A stretch of DNA of 64,000 bases, taken from positions 310,001 to 374,000 of the forward strand of contig JAYQTM010000001.1 in NCBI GenBank assembly GCA_038147395.1, written 5' to 3'. The DNA is from Eutrophovita brisbanensis. GTDB lineage: Bacteria > Pseudomonadota > Gammaproteobacteria > Burkholderiales > Eutrophovitaceae. The notes under the pieces are model-generated. The model had not been told where the DNA came from, searched no databases, and saw only the letters and a list, made by a program, of their open reading frames with translations. The position numbers and the translations under genes were made by a program. This document shows positions 8,948-18,632 of this stretch, one piece after another. Every line of letters begins with the position of its first letter. The stretch's first letter is position 1.

Positions 8948-9718
8948 ATGACTAAGTCGAAAGGCATCCAATCGATCAAAGTTTCGGGTCGGATTTTGCG
9001 CGCTCTGACTGAAACTGAGCGGGGCATGCCATTGAGTCAGCTTGCGCGACAAACGGGGATGCCGCCAGGTCAATGTCATTCGTATGTGACAAGTCTCAAG
9101 AAAAGTCGTCTTGTGTCTCAGGACGCGGACACAGGGGCGTATACGTTGGGCCCATTTGCCTTGGAACTTGGTGTGGCTTGGCTAAAACATGATTCTCTTG
9201 CAAAGGAAACTGTCAATTTAGCGAAACGCTTGGCCAATGACACAGGATTTATGTCGCTCGTGTCTATATGGACACACAAAGGTCCGACGATCGTGCACGT
9301 GAGTGAAGCTGTGCAGCCAATGGCGTTGAATATTCGTCAGGGAACGACTTTTTCTTCTATTAATAGTGCCACGGGAGCAGTATTCGCAGCATTTGGATCA
9401 GAGGTGATCAAACAGTCTGTGACGCGAGAACTCAAGGATCATCTCCAGTTTCGCCAATCTGATCGGTTGCATCACGAAAAGAGTTTTTGGGACTACATTG
9501 AAGCGGTTAAAAACGATCGAATGGCGGCGACAGAAGGTCGTCCCATCCCAGCTGTCAATGCGATTTCGATCCCGATTATGGGGAAACAAGATACGTTGAG
9601 TTTTGCGTGTACCTTAGTGGGATCGATCACGGAGTTAAAAGTTGGCCCAAGAGAGAAACATCGACTGCTTATGGCTCAAGTCAACAAGGAAATTGATTCT
9701 TGGGGGGCAGTCGCGTGA
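8948..9718 (+). CDS. IclR-family transcriptional regulator (first of two)
   Basis: A 256-residue regulator with an N-terminal winged helix (SIKVSGRILRALTE, then LSQLARQTGMPPGQCHSYV), the IclR wing ending in YTLGPFALELG, and a C-terminal GAF-like effector domain that includes NIRQGTTFSSINSATGAVFA. The ATG at 8948 is used, since the frame's earlier start is only a TTG directly before it. It follows maiA and overlaps the next iclR gene. By analogy with HmgR it probably senses homogentisate or a precursor and controls the hmgA/maiA gap. Confidence 0.85.
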   Translation: MTKSKGIQSIKVSGRILRALTETERGMPLSQLARQTGMPPGQCHSYVTSLKKSRLVSQDADTGAYTLGPFALELGVAWLKHDSLAKETVNLAKRLANDTGFMSLVSIWTHKGPTIVHVSEAVQPMALNIRQGTTFSSINSATGAVFAAFGSEVIKQSVTRELKDHLQFRQSDRLHHEKSFWDYIEAVKNDRMAATEGRPIPAVNAISIPIMGKQDTLSFACTLVGSITELKVGPREKHRLLMAQVNKEIDSWGAVA

Positions 9719-10506
9719 GCGCCAAAACGCAATCCAATACGCAGCGAGAGCCGCGTGGTGTTCGGTCAATTGAACTTGGTGCGCGATTACTGCGCATCCT
9801 GTCGGAGCATGGAGAGCCAATGATGTTGAAAGAACTCTCGGTGGTCTCAGGGCAGAGTTCGGCGCAAGTGCATGCATATATGGCAAGTTTCCAGTCACTC
9901 GATTTTGTTTCTCGAGATTCAAATGGGCTGTACCAGTTAGGCCCTGCATGTATCGAGTTTGGTGCCATGCGAATGCGCATCACGGATCCGATGAAAATCG
10001 CGCGCCACGCAGCGCAGTCGTTATCCGAAGAAACATCATCGAGTGTCGCGTTGGTGGTGTGGGGATCGTTTGGCCCAACAGTGACCGAAATTTTTGAAGG
10101 TGTTAATCAGCTCAATATGAATACGAGGCCGGGCACGGTGTACTCGTTATCAGGGACGGCCAGTGGGCGCATCTTTGCCGCGTTCTTGCCTGAAGAGACA
10201 TATAAACAAGCTGTCAATCGAGAACTGATCGAGAAAAAAACGAGTGCTCGTGTCGGCAATGTGAGGAAGATACGAAAAAGTGACATTGAGCAAATCCGTC
10301 GTGATGCGTTTGCAACAATTGACCAATCCCCTGTCCCAGGGATTACTGCAATATCAGCGCCAGTATTTGATAGCAGTGCTCAGCTTGTCGCTGCTGTGAC
10401 CTTAATTGCTCACGAAGCGACCCTTGAGAAGGAGTTTGATACATTCGCTTCACTGTTGAAGCGCGCTACCCAATCCGCATCGCGAGATCTGGGTTACTCC
10501 TTCTAG
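9715..10506 (+). CDS. IclR-family transcriptional regulator (second of two)
   Basis: A 263-residue IclR protein with the same layout as its neighbour: helix-turn-helix (SIELGARLLRILSE, then LKELSVVSGQSSAQVHAYM), wing ending LYQLGPACIEFG, and effector domain with NTRPGTVYSLSGTASGRIFA. It starts at GTG 9715, whose bases overlap the previous stop (GTGA), and a GGGGGG ribosome binding site precedes it. The two are diverged paralogues rather than a recent copy. Two regulators in one operon suggest either heteromers or two inducers for the cluster. Confidence 0.85.
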   Translation: MSAKTQSNTQREPRGVRSIELGARLLRILSEHGEPMMLKELSVVSGQSSAQVHAYMASFQSLDFVSRDSNGLYQLGPACIEFGAMRMRITDPMKIARHAAQSLSEETSSSVALVVWGSFGPTVTEIFEGVNQLNMNTRPGTVYSLSGTASGRIFAAFLPEETYKQAVNRELIEKKTSARVGNVRKIRKSDIEQIRRDAFATIDQSPVPGITAISAPVFDSSAQLVAAVTLIAHEATLEKEFDTFASLLKRATQSASRDLGYSF

Positions 10507-10512
10507 AACTCG

Positions 10513-11385
10513 CTACTCGCCCGAGATCCAATACTCCACGGTGTAGGGGTGCTCCGCCATCCACACACGGGCTGCAACGTAATAGGGCCAGTTTTCATCG
10601 TGAGCCATGCGCTCGATCTCCGCAATCCACTGTGTGGAAAGCTCCATCTTTGTCAGGATTTGATAAATGTGATCAGCAATTTTTTTCGATGTTTTTTTGT
10701 TGCCAACAAGCCAAGCCGTGTCCTTGACTTTAAAGACGTTTTTCGTGTCTTTGAGTCGTCTGAATTTTTTAGTCGTATCGAATAAGTGCGGCTTGGTGAG
10801 TGGAATCACGAACCATTGTTTTTCTTCGAGCTTACTTTCGATTGCAGCAAGCCATTCGGCTGATTCAAGTGCTTCTACCGTGTAGCCCGATTCATTGAGG
10901 CCATAGGCACTAAGCACATCCTCGGTTTGTTTTGATGTGGCGCGCGTTCTTTTGTCAGTGACTATTGCTGAGTCGATTTTTTCTTTGATGTCAGCTTTTG
11001 CTAGGTCATCGATCGTCGCGAGATGTTTTTTAGGGATGTATCGAGGTACAGCGAAATACGATTGCGCTCCATCATAGAGCGGCGTGATGAGCTTTAATGT
11101 GTCTTCGAAATCCACAAACTCGCTGGCATGTGTGTTTGGTAACCAAGCCGTTACATAGACATCGATTTCACCCTGCTCGAGCATGTCCAGCAGTGGGCCA
11201 GGATCTCCTTTGATCTGATTGACGTTGTAACCAGATCGCTCGAAGACAATCTTAAAGAGCGCCGCAGTCGCTTCGTCGTACGCCGTGTCATTAAATCCAA
11301 TCTTGATGGAGACCGCTGAGGCGAATTGGCTTCCTGTTGTCAGGAATAGTATGAGCAGTAGTTTTGATACAACATGTTTGAACAT
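10513..11385 (-). CDS. Glycine-betaine / quaternary-amine type ABC substrate-binding protein (OpuAC family), orphan
   Basis: A 290-residue secreted protein with a signal peptide MFKHVVSKLLLILFLTTGSQ through FASA. The mature part has the OpuAC/ProX pattern (IKIGFNDTAYDEATAALFKI, GEIDVYVTAWLPNTH, EWLAAIESKL, WPYYVAARVWM). GAGG lies nine bases ahead of the ATG at 11385; a TTG five codons earlier is less likely. No permease or ATPase gene is adjacent, so it must use a transporter encoded elsewhere or act as a sensor. The ligand could be betaine, choline, carnitine or another quaternary or sulfonium compound. Confidence 0.8.
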   Translation of the reverse strand: MFKHVVSKLLLILFLTTGSQFASAVSIKIGFNDTAYDEATAALFKIVFERSGYNVNQIKGDPGPLLDMLEQGEIDVYVTAWLPNTHASEFVDFEDTLKLITPLYDGAQSYFAVPRYIPKKHLATIDDLAKADIKEKIDSAIVTDKRTRATSKQTEDVLSAYGLNESGYTVEALESAEWLAAIESKLEEKQWFVIPLTKPHLFDTTKKFRRLKDTKNVFKVKDTAWLVGNKKTSKKIADHIYQILTKMELSTQWIAEIERMAHDENWPYYVAARVWMAEHPYTVEYWISGE

Positions 11386-11517
11386 GACAATTTTCCTCAA
11401 GCGCGTATGGATTGTGTTGACGACGATTGGTCGTCATGAGTTAAGCCTAATATTCTAACCGTCTGAGACGAGTCGTTCTGACAAGTTCCTCGATCAAGAT
11501 GGTTGAGAGACTCGTAT

Positions 11518-12360
11518 TTAGGACTGTTCTAATTGTTTGAGTGTGGCGTTAATGAGTTTACGAGAGATACTGATTTCACTGGGTAAACGTTCGGGGAGTT
11601 TATTGACGTGAAACCATTGAGCATCCTCGATTTCATTGGGGTCAATGGTGATTTCTCCGGATTCGTAATCTGCGTGAAATGCGATCATTAAGGAGTGTGG
11701 AAACGGCCACGGCTGACTCGCGAAGTACCTGATGTTTTTGACTTTGATGCCGACCTCTTCGTACACCTCTCGGTGAAGTGTTTCTTCTAATGTTTCACCG
11801 GGCTCTGAAAACCCTGCGAGGGCGGAGTACATGCCGGGAATAAAGTGTGGCGATCGAGCCAACAAAAATTCTTCTCCCCGTTGAATCATGACCATGATCG
11901 CGGGAGCAACTCGAGGGTAATGTAATTGCCCGCAATTTGTACACTCGAGACAGCGCTCACTTTCCTTTAGTTCTGTTTTCGAGCCGCATCGCCCGCAAAA
12001 TTGATGCGAGCGATACCAATCAATAATTTGTAACGCGCGCCCTGCGATGGACAATATGGCTTCATCGAGTTTTCCGAAAAGCGCACGCAGCCCAATGAAA
12101 GTAAGAGGCGCTACGTTCTGATTTTCGGGAACGACTGCGGCAAAACAGGGGATGCCATCAAAGGAGCCGATCGGTTGCTTGTCTTCGATTGTGATTCCAA
12201 TCTCTTGAGGATCAGCGATCTTAAGTACTTCGACTCTGTCGTTATCCTGAGGGTGAACGAGTAGTTCGTTTCCTTGAAACAAGAACCAGTAGCTAAGACT
12301 TGATTCAGCGTTTGGGTTAATCGGTTCACCAGTGAAGCGCGATGGGGTCGTGAAGATCAT
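11518..12360 (-). CDS. nudC: NAD(+) diphosphatase / RNA de-NADding enzyme (Nudix)
   Basis: A 280-residue protein. It shows a zinc ribbon with C122-x2-C125 and C140-x2-C143, the Nudix box at about 183-205 (GFSEPGETLEETL, then REVYEEVGI), and the NudC signature SQPWPFPHS at 215-223. It splits NADH into NMNH and AMP and removes NAD caps from RNA. It lies 30 bases beyond the dihydrolipoyl dehydrogenase gene on the same strand. All catalytic Glu residues of the Nudix box are present. Confidence 0.92.
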   Translation of the reverse strand: MIFTTPSRFTGEPINPNAESSLSYWFLFQGNELLVHPQDNDRVEVLKIADPQEIGITIEDKQPIGSFDGIPCFAAVVPENQNVAPLTFIGLRALFGKLDEAILSIAGRALQIIDWYRSHQFCGRCGSKTELKESERCLECTNCGQLHYPRVAPAIMVMIQRGEEFLLARSPHFIPGMYSALAGFSEPGETLEETLHREVYEEVGIKVKNIRYFASQPWPFPHSLMIAFHADYESGEITIDPNEIEDAQWFHVNKLPERLPSEISISRKLINATLKQLEQS

Positions 12361-12392
12361 GTTCCGCAGACTTTGGTAACGGCCCGAGTGAC

Positions 12393-14183
12393 TTACTTCT
12401 TTTTTGGCAGATACAAATCGGTGATTGAACCCTCAGCGATTTCTGCAGCAAAGAACACACTCTCCGATAAGGTCGGATGGGGGTGAATCGTGAGGCCAAT
12501 GTCCTCCGCGTCCGCTCCCATCTCCAGCGCGAGTACTGTTTCTGCGATCAATTCACCCGCGTTCGTACCCACCATTCCCGCACCGATAAGCCGCTTCGTG
12601 TTTTTATCAAAGAGCAATTTAGTCATGCCCTCATCACGTCCCATGGCAAGCGATCGGCCACTCGCAGCCCATGGGAAAACGGCTTTCTCGATATCGATGC
12701 CATCTTGTTTTGCTTGTGTTTCTGTGACCCCCATCCAAGCGAGTTCCGGGTCGGTATAGGCCACAGACGGAATCGTCTTTGCATCAAAAGCAACTTTATG
12801 ACCCGCAATCACCTCGGCTGCGAGTTTCCCCTCATGTGTGGCTTTGTGTGCGAGCATCGGGTTACCCACGATGTCTCCAATCGCAAAAATATTTGGGATA
12901 TTCGTTCTCATCTGTTTGTCTACAGAGATAAAACCTGCTTGATCAACCTGAAGACCAATTGCGTCTGCACCGATGAGATGGCCATTGGGCTTTCGACCCA
13001 CGGCGACGAGTACTTTTTCAAATAAGTTGGTGCTTGGCGGACTATCCCCATCAAACTGTGCCTTAAGTCCGTTTTTCTCTGCCGTGAGCGATACCACTTT
13101 TGTGTTGAGGTGGATGCCTTCATATTGCTTTTGAAGACGTTTGTGTAGCGGTCGAACAATATCTTTATCTGCGCCTGGAATGAGACTGTCTGCGAGTTCC
13201 ACGACGGTGATTTTTGAGCCAAGTGCCTGATACACCGTCGCCATCTCAAGTCCGATGATCCCACCGCCAATCACAAGCATGGTCTTCGGCACACTGTGTA
13301 GTTGAAGTGCGCTCGTTGAATCCATGACACGAGGGTCGTCGTAAGGTATCCCCGGTATTTTGGTGACTTGAGAGCCAGCCGCGATGATCGCATGATCAAA
13401 CGAGACAGTTTTGGTGCCCTCCGCGGTGTCGACTTCCAACATGTTCGTGCTTGTAAAACGTCCCGTCCCTTCAAGTGTCTGGACTTTACGTTGCTTGGAT
13501 AGTCCAGAGAGCCCTTTGGTTAGTTTCCCGATGATCCCGTCTTTCCAGTGACGTAATTTATCGAGATCGACTTTTGGTTTACCAAAGCTGACCCCGAATT
13601 CTCCCATCTCTTGTGCTTCAGTCATTACTTTGGCAGCGTGAAGCAAGGCCTTTGATGGAATGCAACCCACATTCAGGCACACCCCACCCAATGTCTTGTG
13701 TTTTTCGATGAGCACCACACTTTTGCCTAAGTCCGCTGCCCTGAATGCCGCGGTGTAACCACCAGGTCCTGAGCCCAGTACGACGACATCCGCGTGCAGA
13801 TCACCTTTGACTGATGCGGTTGTTGCAGCGGTTGCGACAGGCGCTGATGGTGATGGCTTCGTCGCTTCAGTCACGGGACTATTCGTGTCACTAGCAGTGT
13901 TGGTCTCTTGATTGGGTTGATCACTGGTTGTTGCGGTCGCACTCTCTTCAGCTTCGACGCTCACGATGAGTGTGCCCTCTGACACCGTGTCATTTAATTT
14001 GACGTGTATCTCTTTGACTGAGCCTGAGACCGGGGAGGGGACATCCATGGTGGCCTTGTCAGATTCAAGCGTGATGAGTGAATCCTCTTGAGCGACGGTA
14101 TCTCCGGGTTTCACGAGTATTTCGATGACTGGAATTTCTGTGAAATCCCCAATGTCCGGAACGTTTACTTTGATCACTGCCAT
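12393..14183 (-). CDS. lpdA: Dihydrolipoyl dehydrogenase with N-terminal lipoyl domain (E3 fusion)
   Basis: A 596-residue fusion. Residues 1-75 form a lipoyl domain with the lipoylated Lys43 in ESDKATMDVP. An Ala/Thr/Pro/Ser-rich linker follows at about 80-125. The flavoprotein disulfide reductase has the FAD motif GSGPGGYTA, redox cysteines in CLNVGC, the NAD motif GGGIIGLE and the His-Glu pair in HPHPTLSE. This architecture is known for pyruvate-dehydrogenase E3 in some proteobacteria. No aceE, aceF or 2-oxoacid dehydrogenase gene lies alongside, so its partner complex is encoded elsewhere. Confidence 0.92.
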   Translation of the reverse strand: MAVIKVNVPDIGDFTEIPVIEILVKPGDTVAQEDSLITLESDKATMDVPSPVSGSVKEIHVKLNDTVSEGTLIVSVEAEESATATTSDQPNQETNTASDTNSPVTEATKPSPSAPVATAATTASVKGDLHADVVVLGSGPGGYTAAFRAADLGKSVVLIEKHKTLGGVCLNVGCIPSKALLHAAKVMTEAQEMGEFGVSFGKPKVDLDKLRHWKDGIIGKLTKGLSGLSKQRKVQTLEGTGRFTSTNMLEVDTAEGTKTVSFDHAIIAAGSQVTKIPGIPYDDPRVMDSTSALQLHSVPKTMLVIGGGIIGLEMATVYQALGSKITVVELADSLIPGADKDIVRPLHKRLQKQYEGIHLNTKVVSLTAEKNGLKAQFDGDSPPSTNLFEKVLVAVGRKPNGHLIGADAIGLQVDQAGFISVDKQMRTNIPNIFAIGDIVGNPMLAHKATHEGKLAAEVIAGHKVAFDAKTIPSVAYTDPELAWMGVTETQAKQDGIDIEKAVFPWAASGRSLAMGRDEGMTKLLFDKNTKRLIGAGMVGTNAGELIAETVLALEMGADAEDIGLTIHPHPTLSESVFFAAEIAEGSITDLYLPKKK

Positions 14184-14237
14184 AGCGTTTTTATTTTTCT
14201 TTGTGAGAATTTATCAAAGGGGTTGTTCTGATCTTGT

Positions 14238-15494
14238 TTAGATGCGCACTTCCCCACTACCTAAGACGACCCACTTGGTTGTGGTGAGTCCTTCGAGGCC
14301 CACGGGACCTCTTGCATGGAGCTTATTCGTCGAAATGCCGATTTCTGCCCCTAATCCATATTCAAAACCATCTGCAAAACGAGTGGATGCATTCACCATG
14401 ACTGAGCTTGAATCAACCTCACGCAAAAATCTCATCGCATTTGAGTGATTCTCCGTCACGATGGAGTCCGTGTGATTTGACCCATAAGTGCTGATGTGAT
14501 GAATCGCCTCATCAAGATCATCGACGATCTTGATTGCCAGAATTGGACCGAGATACTCCTCACCCCAATCTGATTCCGCCGCTTGTTTTGCGTTTTTCAA
14601 AATCTTTGTGGTGGCCGCATCCCCGCGCATCTCGACATGTTGTTCGTCGAGTAGACGTCCAATCTCGGGTAGGACGTTGGATGCGATTGCTTCGTGAACG
14701 AGTAAGGTTTCCATCGTGTTACACGTGCCGTAGCGTTGCGTCTTTGCATTGATCGCAATCGCGATGGCTTTCTTCGTATCCGCATCACGATCAATGTACA
14801 CATGACAAACACCATCAAGGTGTTTGATCACGGGGACTCTCGCATCACGACTGATGCGTTCAATCAATCCTTTGCCACCACGAGGCACCACGACGTCGAC
14901 GAATTGTTCCATCGTGATGAGTTGCCCGACTGCGTCACGATCAGTGGTCTCGATGACTTGAACGACATTCTCTGGTAATCCGGCATTCGCTAACCCGGTG
15001 GCAACGCATGCGCCAATGATTTGATTCGAAAGAATTGCCTCAGATCCACCACGTAAGATCGCGGCGTTACCTGATTTGATACAAAGCGCTGCTGCATCGG
15101 CTGTGACATTGGGTCTCGATTCGTAAATGATGCCGATGACTCCAATGGGCACGCGCATTTTTCCGACTTTAATACCAGAAGGTCTCGCTTTCAGACCATC
15201 GATTTCTCCCACTGGATCAGGAAGCTTGGCGACCTCTTCGAGTCCTTCAGCCATCGCATCGATGGATTTTTCGGTGAGCGCTAAGCGATCGATGAGTGCT
15301 GCTGATAATTCTTTTTGTCGTGCGTTTTCTAAATCTTTTTGATTCGCACTTAATATCTCCGAGCAACGCGCTCGTATTTCTCTCGCCATCGCGAGTAGGG
15401 CGTCATTTTTGACGCGAGTTTCGGCTGACGCAATCACACGAGAGGCTTCGCGAGCGTTTTCCCCTACATTGGTCATGTATTCAACAGTGTTCAT
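14238..15494 (-). CDS. proA: Glutamate-5-semialdehyde dehydrogenase (gamma-glutamyl phosphate reductase)
   Basis: Second step of proline synthesis: NADPH-dependent reduction of gamma-glutamyl phosphate. Recognisable segments are GVIGIIYESRPNVTADAAAL, SGNAAILRGGSEA, VPRGGKGLI, the catalytic Cys in RYGTCNTMETLLV, and NASTRFADGFEYGLGAEIGI. The length of 418 residues is normal. The ATG at 15494 is used; the frame's earlier start would be a TTG, and an ATG six codons downstream is also possible. It follows holA on the same strand, an order also seen in other gammaproteobacteria. Confidence 0.93.
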   Translation of the reverse strand: MNTVEYMTNVGENAREASRVIASAETRVKNDALLAMAREIRARCSEILSANQKDLENARQKELSAALIDRLALTEKSIDAMAEGLEEVAKLPDPVGEIDGLKARPSGIKVGKMRVPIGVIGIIYESRPNVTADAAALCIKSGNAAILRGGSEAILSNQIIGACVATGLANAGLPENVVQVIETTDRDAVGQLITMEQFVDVVVPRGGKGLIERISRDARVPVIKHLDGVCHVYIDRDADTKKAIAIAINAKTQRYGTCNTMETLLVHEAIASNVLPEIGRLLDEQHVEMRGDAATTKILKNAKQAAESDWGEEYLGPILAIKIVDDLDEAIHHISTYGSNHTDSIVTENHSNAMRFLREVDSSSVMVNASTRFADGFEYGLGAEIGISTNKLHARGPVGLEGLTTTKWVVLGSGEVRI

Positions 15495-15560
15495 AGACAA
15501 TCAAGCGCTTCTGGATATACGCAATATTTTACAGGCAAAAACCCTATTTCACGATGCGAT

Positions 15561-16562
15561 TTATCCGATCAATGAAAGACCAACGATTAAGAGTTGCTCC
15601 CACGGATTCCCGGGTAAGAGCCCTTTGATCTGCTTATCAACATTTGCAGCTTGGATGATTGCCTCTTGCAGTGTGTCAACAGAGATTTGATTGACTCGGC
15701 CTGGCAGTAGTTTTTGTCGTAGGCCCCACGCCCCAGCTTCACTCAGTGCTGACCGCATGTCCATGCCGGAGTCCAAAGCGTACTTCACTCGCAGCATGAC
15801 CCGTGCTTCCTCGGTGATCACCCACAAGACGAGTGGCGGTGCAACCCCTTCTCGCTCGAGACCTTTCAGCGTTCGGGCGAATACGGCTTTGTCACCTTTG
15901 AGGATCGCAGCACCCAGATCAAACGCTTCAAACCGCGCAATATCGACAACTGCATCACGCACATCATCCAGCGTGAGATGCCCTTGCGGCAATAAAAGCC
16001 CTAATTTGAGAATCTCTTGTTTGGCGGAGACAAGGTTACCTTCGACTCGATCGGCGAGTAATTGAACTGCATCACGATCCGCTGTTTGATTTTGTAACTT
16101 TAAGCGTTGATTGATCCAGCTTGGGAGCTGTTCTTTGTAGACTTTTTTTACTTCAATCGAAGCCCCGGCCTTTTCAAGAGCGGAAAACCATTTGGCGTTT
16201 TTGGTGTTGCGATCTAAGCCTGGAAGCGTGATGAGTGTGACAACATCCTCAGGTAGATTTTGGACGTAATTTTGTAAGGCGTCGCTACCCGCTTTCCCCG
16301 GCTTTCCTCCCGGGATTCGCAAGTCGACTAATTTTTTCGATGAAAACAAAGAAATCGCAAGTGCTTGATCTTTTAATTGGGTCCAATCAAATCGTGACTC
16401 CGCAACCAAGACGGTGCGCTCTTCAAATTCATTGGCACGACACGCTCGGCGAATAAGATCACTCGCTTCAAGTGTTAATAACAGTTCATCGCCATGCACG
16501 ACGTAGAGTTTTTCTAGACCGCGTTTGAGGTGCGCGCGTAATTCTGAGAGATCCAACCGCAT
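15561..16562 (-). CDS. holA: DNA polymerase III subunit delta
   Basis: The clamp-loader subunit that opens the beta clamp. The 333-residue protein shows the HolA pattern: YVVHGDELLLTLEASDLIRR near the start, SLFSSKKLVDLRIPGGKPGK at about residue 73, LPSWINQRL in the middle, and FEAFDLGAAILKG then PPLVLWVITEEARVM in the helical C-terminal half. It begins ten bases after the ptsI stop and precedes proA on the same strand. The usual neighbour lptE is absent here. Confidence 0.88.
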   Translation of the reverse strand: MRLDLSELRAHLKRGLEKLYVVHGDELLLTLEASDLIRRACRANEFEERTVLVAESRFDWTQLKDQALAISLFSSKKLVDLRIPGGKPGKAGSDALQNYVQNLPEDVVTLITLPGLDRNTKNAKWFSALEKAGASIEVKKVYKEQLPSWINQRLKLQNQTADRDAVQLLADRVEGNLVSAKQEILKLGLLLPQGHLTLDDVRDAVVDIARFEAFDLGAAILKGDKAVFARTLKGLEREGVAPPLVLWVITEEARVMLRVKYALDSGMDMRSALSEAGAWGLRQKLLPGRVNQISVDTLQEAIIQAANVDKQIKGLLPGNPWEQLLIVGLSLIG

Positions 16563-16571
16563 TGCGTTAGC

Positions 16572-18303
16572 TTATGCAGCTTCGTTTAACGCATCAATGA
16601 GCGTTTCAATCCGATCTGGAACTTGTGTACGAAGAATCTTTTTTGCTTTATTCGATAATTCGCTTAAGTTCGAGGTCAATACTTTTTGTTTGACGCTCAG
16701 AAGATGTGCGGGGTGCATCGAGAATGTGCGTAATCCCATTCCTAACAATAAGCGAGTGAGGTTTGGGTCTCCGGCAATCTCTCCACACACAGCGACTGAC
16801 TTCCCTGCTTTATTTGCCGCTTTAATGATGGTCGAGAGTAACGAGATGACCGCCGGGTGCATGGGATCGTATAGATGTGCCACCGCATCGTCCGTGCGAT
16901 CGATTGCCAGTGTGTATTGGATCAAATCGTTCGTGCCGATGGAAATAAAGTCTAATTTTTGTAGAAAGCTATTGATGGATAACGCTGCGGCTGGCACCTC
17001 AATCATGCCTCCGATCTGAATCTCACGGTCGTACTTCAGTTTGTCGTTATCTAACGATTCTTTGGCTTCCTCGATGAGGTGTAGCGCCTGGTCTACTTCG
17101 TGGATGTTCGAGAGCATCGGGATCAAAATCCGAATATCTCCATGAGCAGAGGCACGAAGGATGGCGCGCAATTGATGATGAAATAATCGAGGTTCGGCAA
17201 GACACAGACGTATCGCGCGCTGACCTAGCGCGGGATTCGGGGTCACGCGCGTGTAGCCTTCGGCTTGTTTGTCCGCCCCGAGGTCAAACGTTCTGATTGT
17301 GATCGGGGAACCCTTTCATGTCTTTGACAACTTTTCGGTATGCCTCGTACTGCTCGTCCTCTGGTGGTAGGTCGCCTCGATTTAAAAAGAGAAATTCGGT
17401 TCGAAATAGCCCAACTCCCGACGCTCCATTCTCTTTGGCTGCTTTGACATCATCAGGCAGCTCGATGTTGGCGAATAAATCGATGTCGGTGCCATCGAGT
17501 GTTGCTGTTCGATTTTTTCGAATGCGTTTGAGTTTTTGTTGCTCTAAAAGCCACTGCTCTCGCTTGACTTCATACTCACTCAATACGATTTCATCTGGGT
17601 CGACAATCACAACACCCGCTGTCCCATCGACGATAATCAGCTCGTCCTCTTGAATGAGTGTGCGCGCTTGATGCAGGGCAACCACTGAGGGGATATTCAA
17701 ACTTCTTGCAACAATCGCCGTGTGGGATGTCGCGCCACCGAGATCTGTGATGAAACTCGCAAATTTGTGTTGCTTGAATAAAACAACGTCGGTTGGTGAC
17801 AAATCGTGAGCGACGATGATTGTGTTTTCCTCGGGTTGTGCTACGGGTGCTTGACCGGGTCGACCGAGCAACGCCTTTAGCACACGCTCCGCGACTTGTC
17901 TCACATCGGTTCTTCGTTCCCTCAAGTAGTTATCTTCAATTTTTGAAAATTGGTCCAGTAGATTGTCCAACTGAAGTTTTAACGCCCATTCAGCGTTACA
18001 CATCATTGATTCGATAAGCTCTTTGGGTGCTTCAGATAACGTCGAATCCTCGAGAATCATGCGATGTAGGTTCAAGAAGGCATCAAATTCAGCCTCAGGC
18101 ATATCTTGTGGCGCATGCTTTTTGAGTTGATTCAGCTCTTTCGCGACGGCTTTGATCGCTTTATCGTAACGAGACTTTTCTCCTCGAATTTTATTCTTGG
18201 CAATGGTGTAGTGCGTGACTTCGAGTAGTTCGTGGGAGGCAAGCTGCGCGCGACCAATCGCGATCCCACCGGATATGCCAGCACCATGTATCGTGAAGGT
18301 CAC
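16572..18303 (-). CDS. ptsI: Phosphoenolpyruvate-protein phosphotransferase (PTS enzyme I), interrupted by one frameshift
   Basis: It passes phosphate from PEP to HPr. The first 339-residue piece holds the HPr-binding domain and the phospho-His domain (GGATSHTAIVAR, His194). The second piece holds the PEP-binding barrel (RAIRLCLAEP, MIEVPAAAL, ISIGTNDLIQYTLA, and CGEIAG with the catalytic Cys). The frames separate at the GGGG of 17305-17308. Removing one G reads on through TIRTFDLGADKQ and TPNPALGQR and gives about 576 residues, the normal size. It starts at GTG 18303, after HPr. A sequence error is more likely than true inactivation. Confidence 0.88.
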
Positions 18304-18362
18304 TGGGGATGACTCCCAAGCGTTAGGTTTTGTGCCGATTGGTTTGAGGGGATGCTCAACGC

Positions 18363-18632
18363 TTATTCTCCCTCACCAAATTTATCTGCGACCAACGCTT
18401 TGATGGCATTCATGGCATCAGACTCATCCGAGCCACTGACTTCGAGTTCCAGTACGGTACCTTTAGAGGCCGCAAGCATCATGACACCCATGATGCTTTT
18501 CGCGTTCACACGTTTTTGATCTCGCGTGAGCCAGACTTCGGATTCGAATTGGCTGGCAAGTTGCGTGAGTTTTGCAGATGCTCTTGCATGAAGTCCCAAC
18601 ACATTCACGATTTCAACGTTCTCGGTCAACAT
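18363..18632 (-). CDS. ptsH: Phosphocarrier protein HPr
   Basis: An 89-residue HPr with the phosphorylated His15 in GLHARAS and a conserved Ser46 in KSIMGVMML. HPr accepts phosphate from enzyme I and passes it to EIIA. Its ATG overlaps the end of the EIIA gene by 7 bases. The KSIMGVMML form resembles the HPr of permease-free, regulatory PTS (NPr-like). A Ser46 kinase gene is not in this window. Confidence 0.9.
   Translation of the reverse strand: MLTENVEIVNVLGLHARASAKLTQLASQFESEVWLTRDQKRVNAKSIMGVMMLAASKGTVLELEVSGSDESDAMNAIKALVADKFGEGE

Noticed and set aside
11460..11515. Terminator after nudC from the ACGAGTC / GACTCGT repeats
   Set aside because: The arms are separated by more than 30 bases and no T-tract follows.
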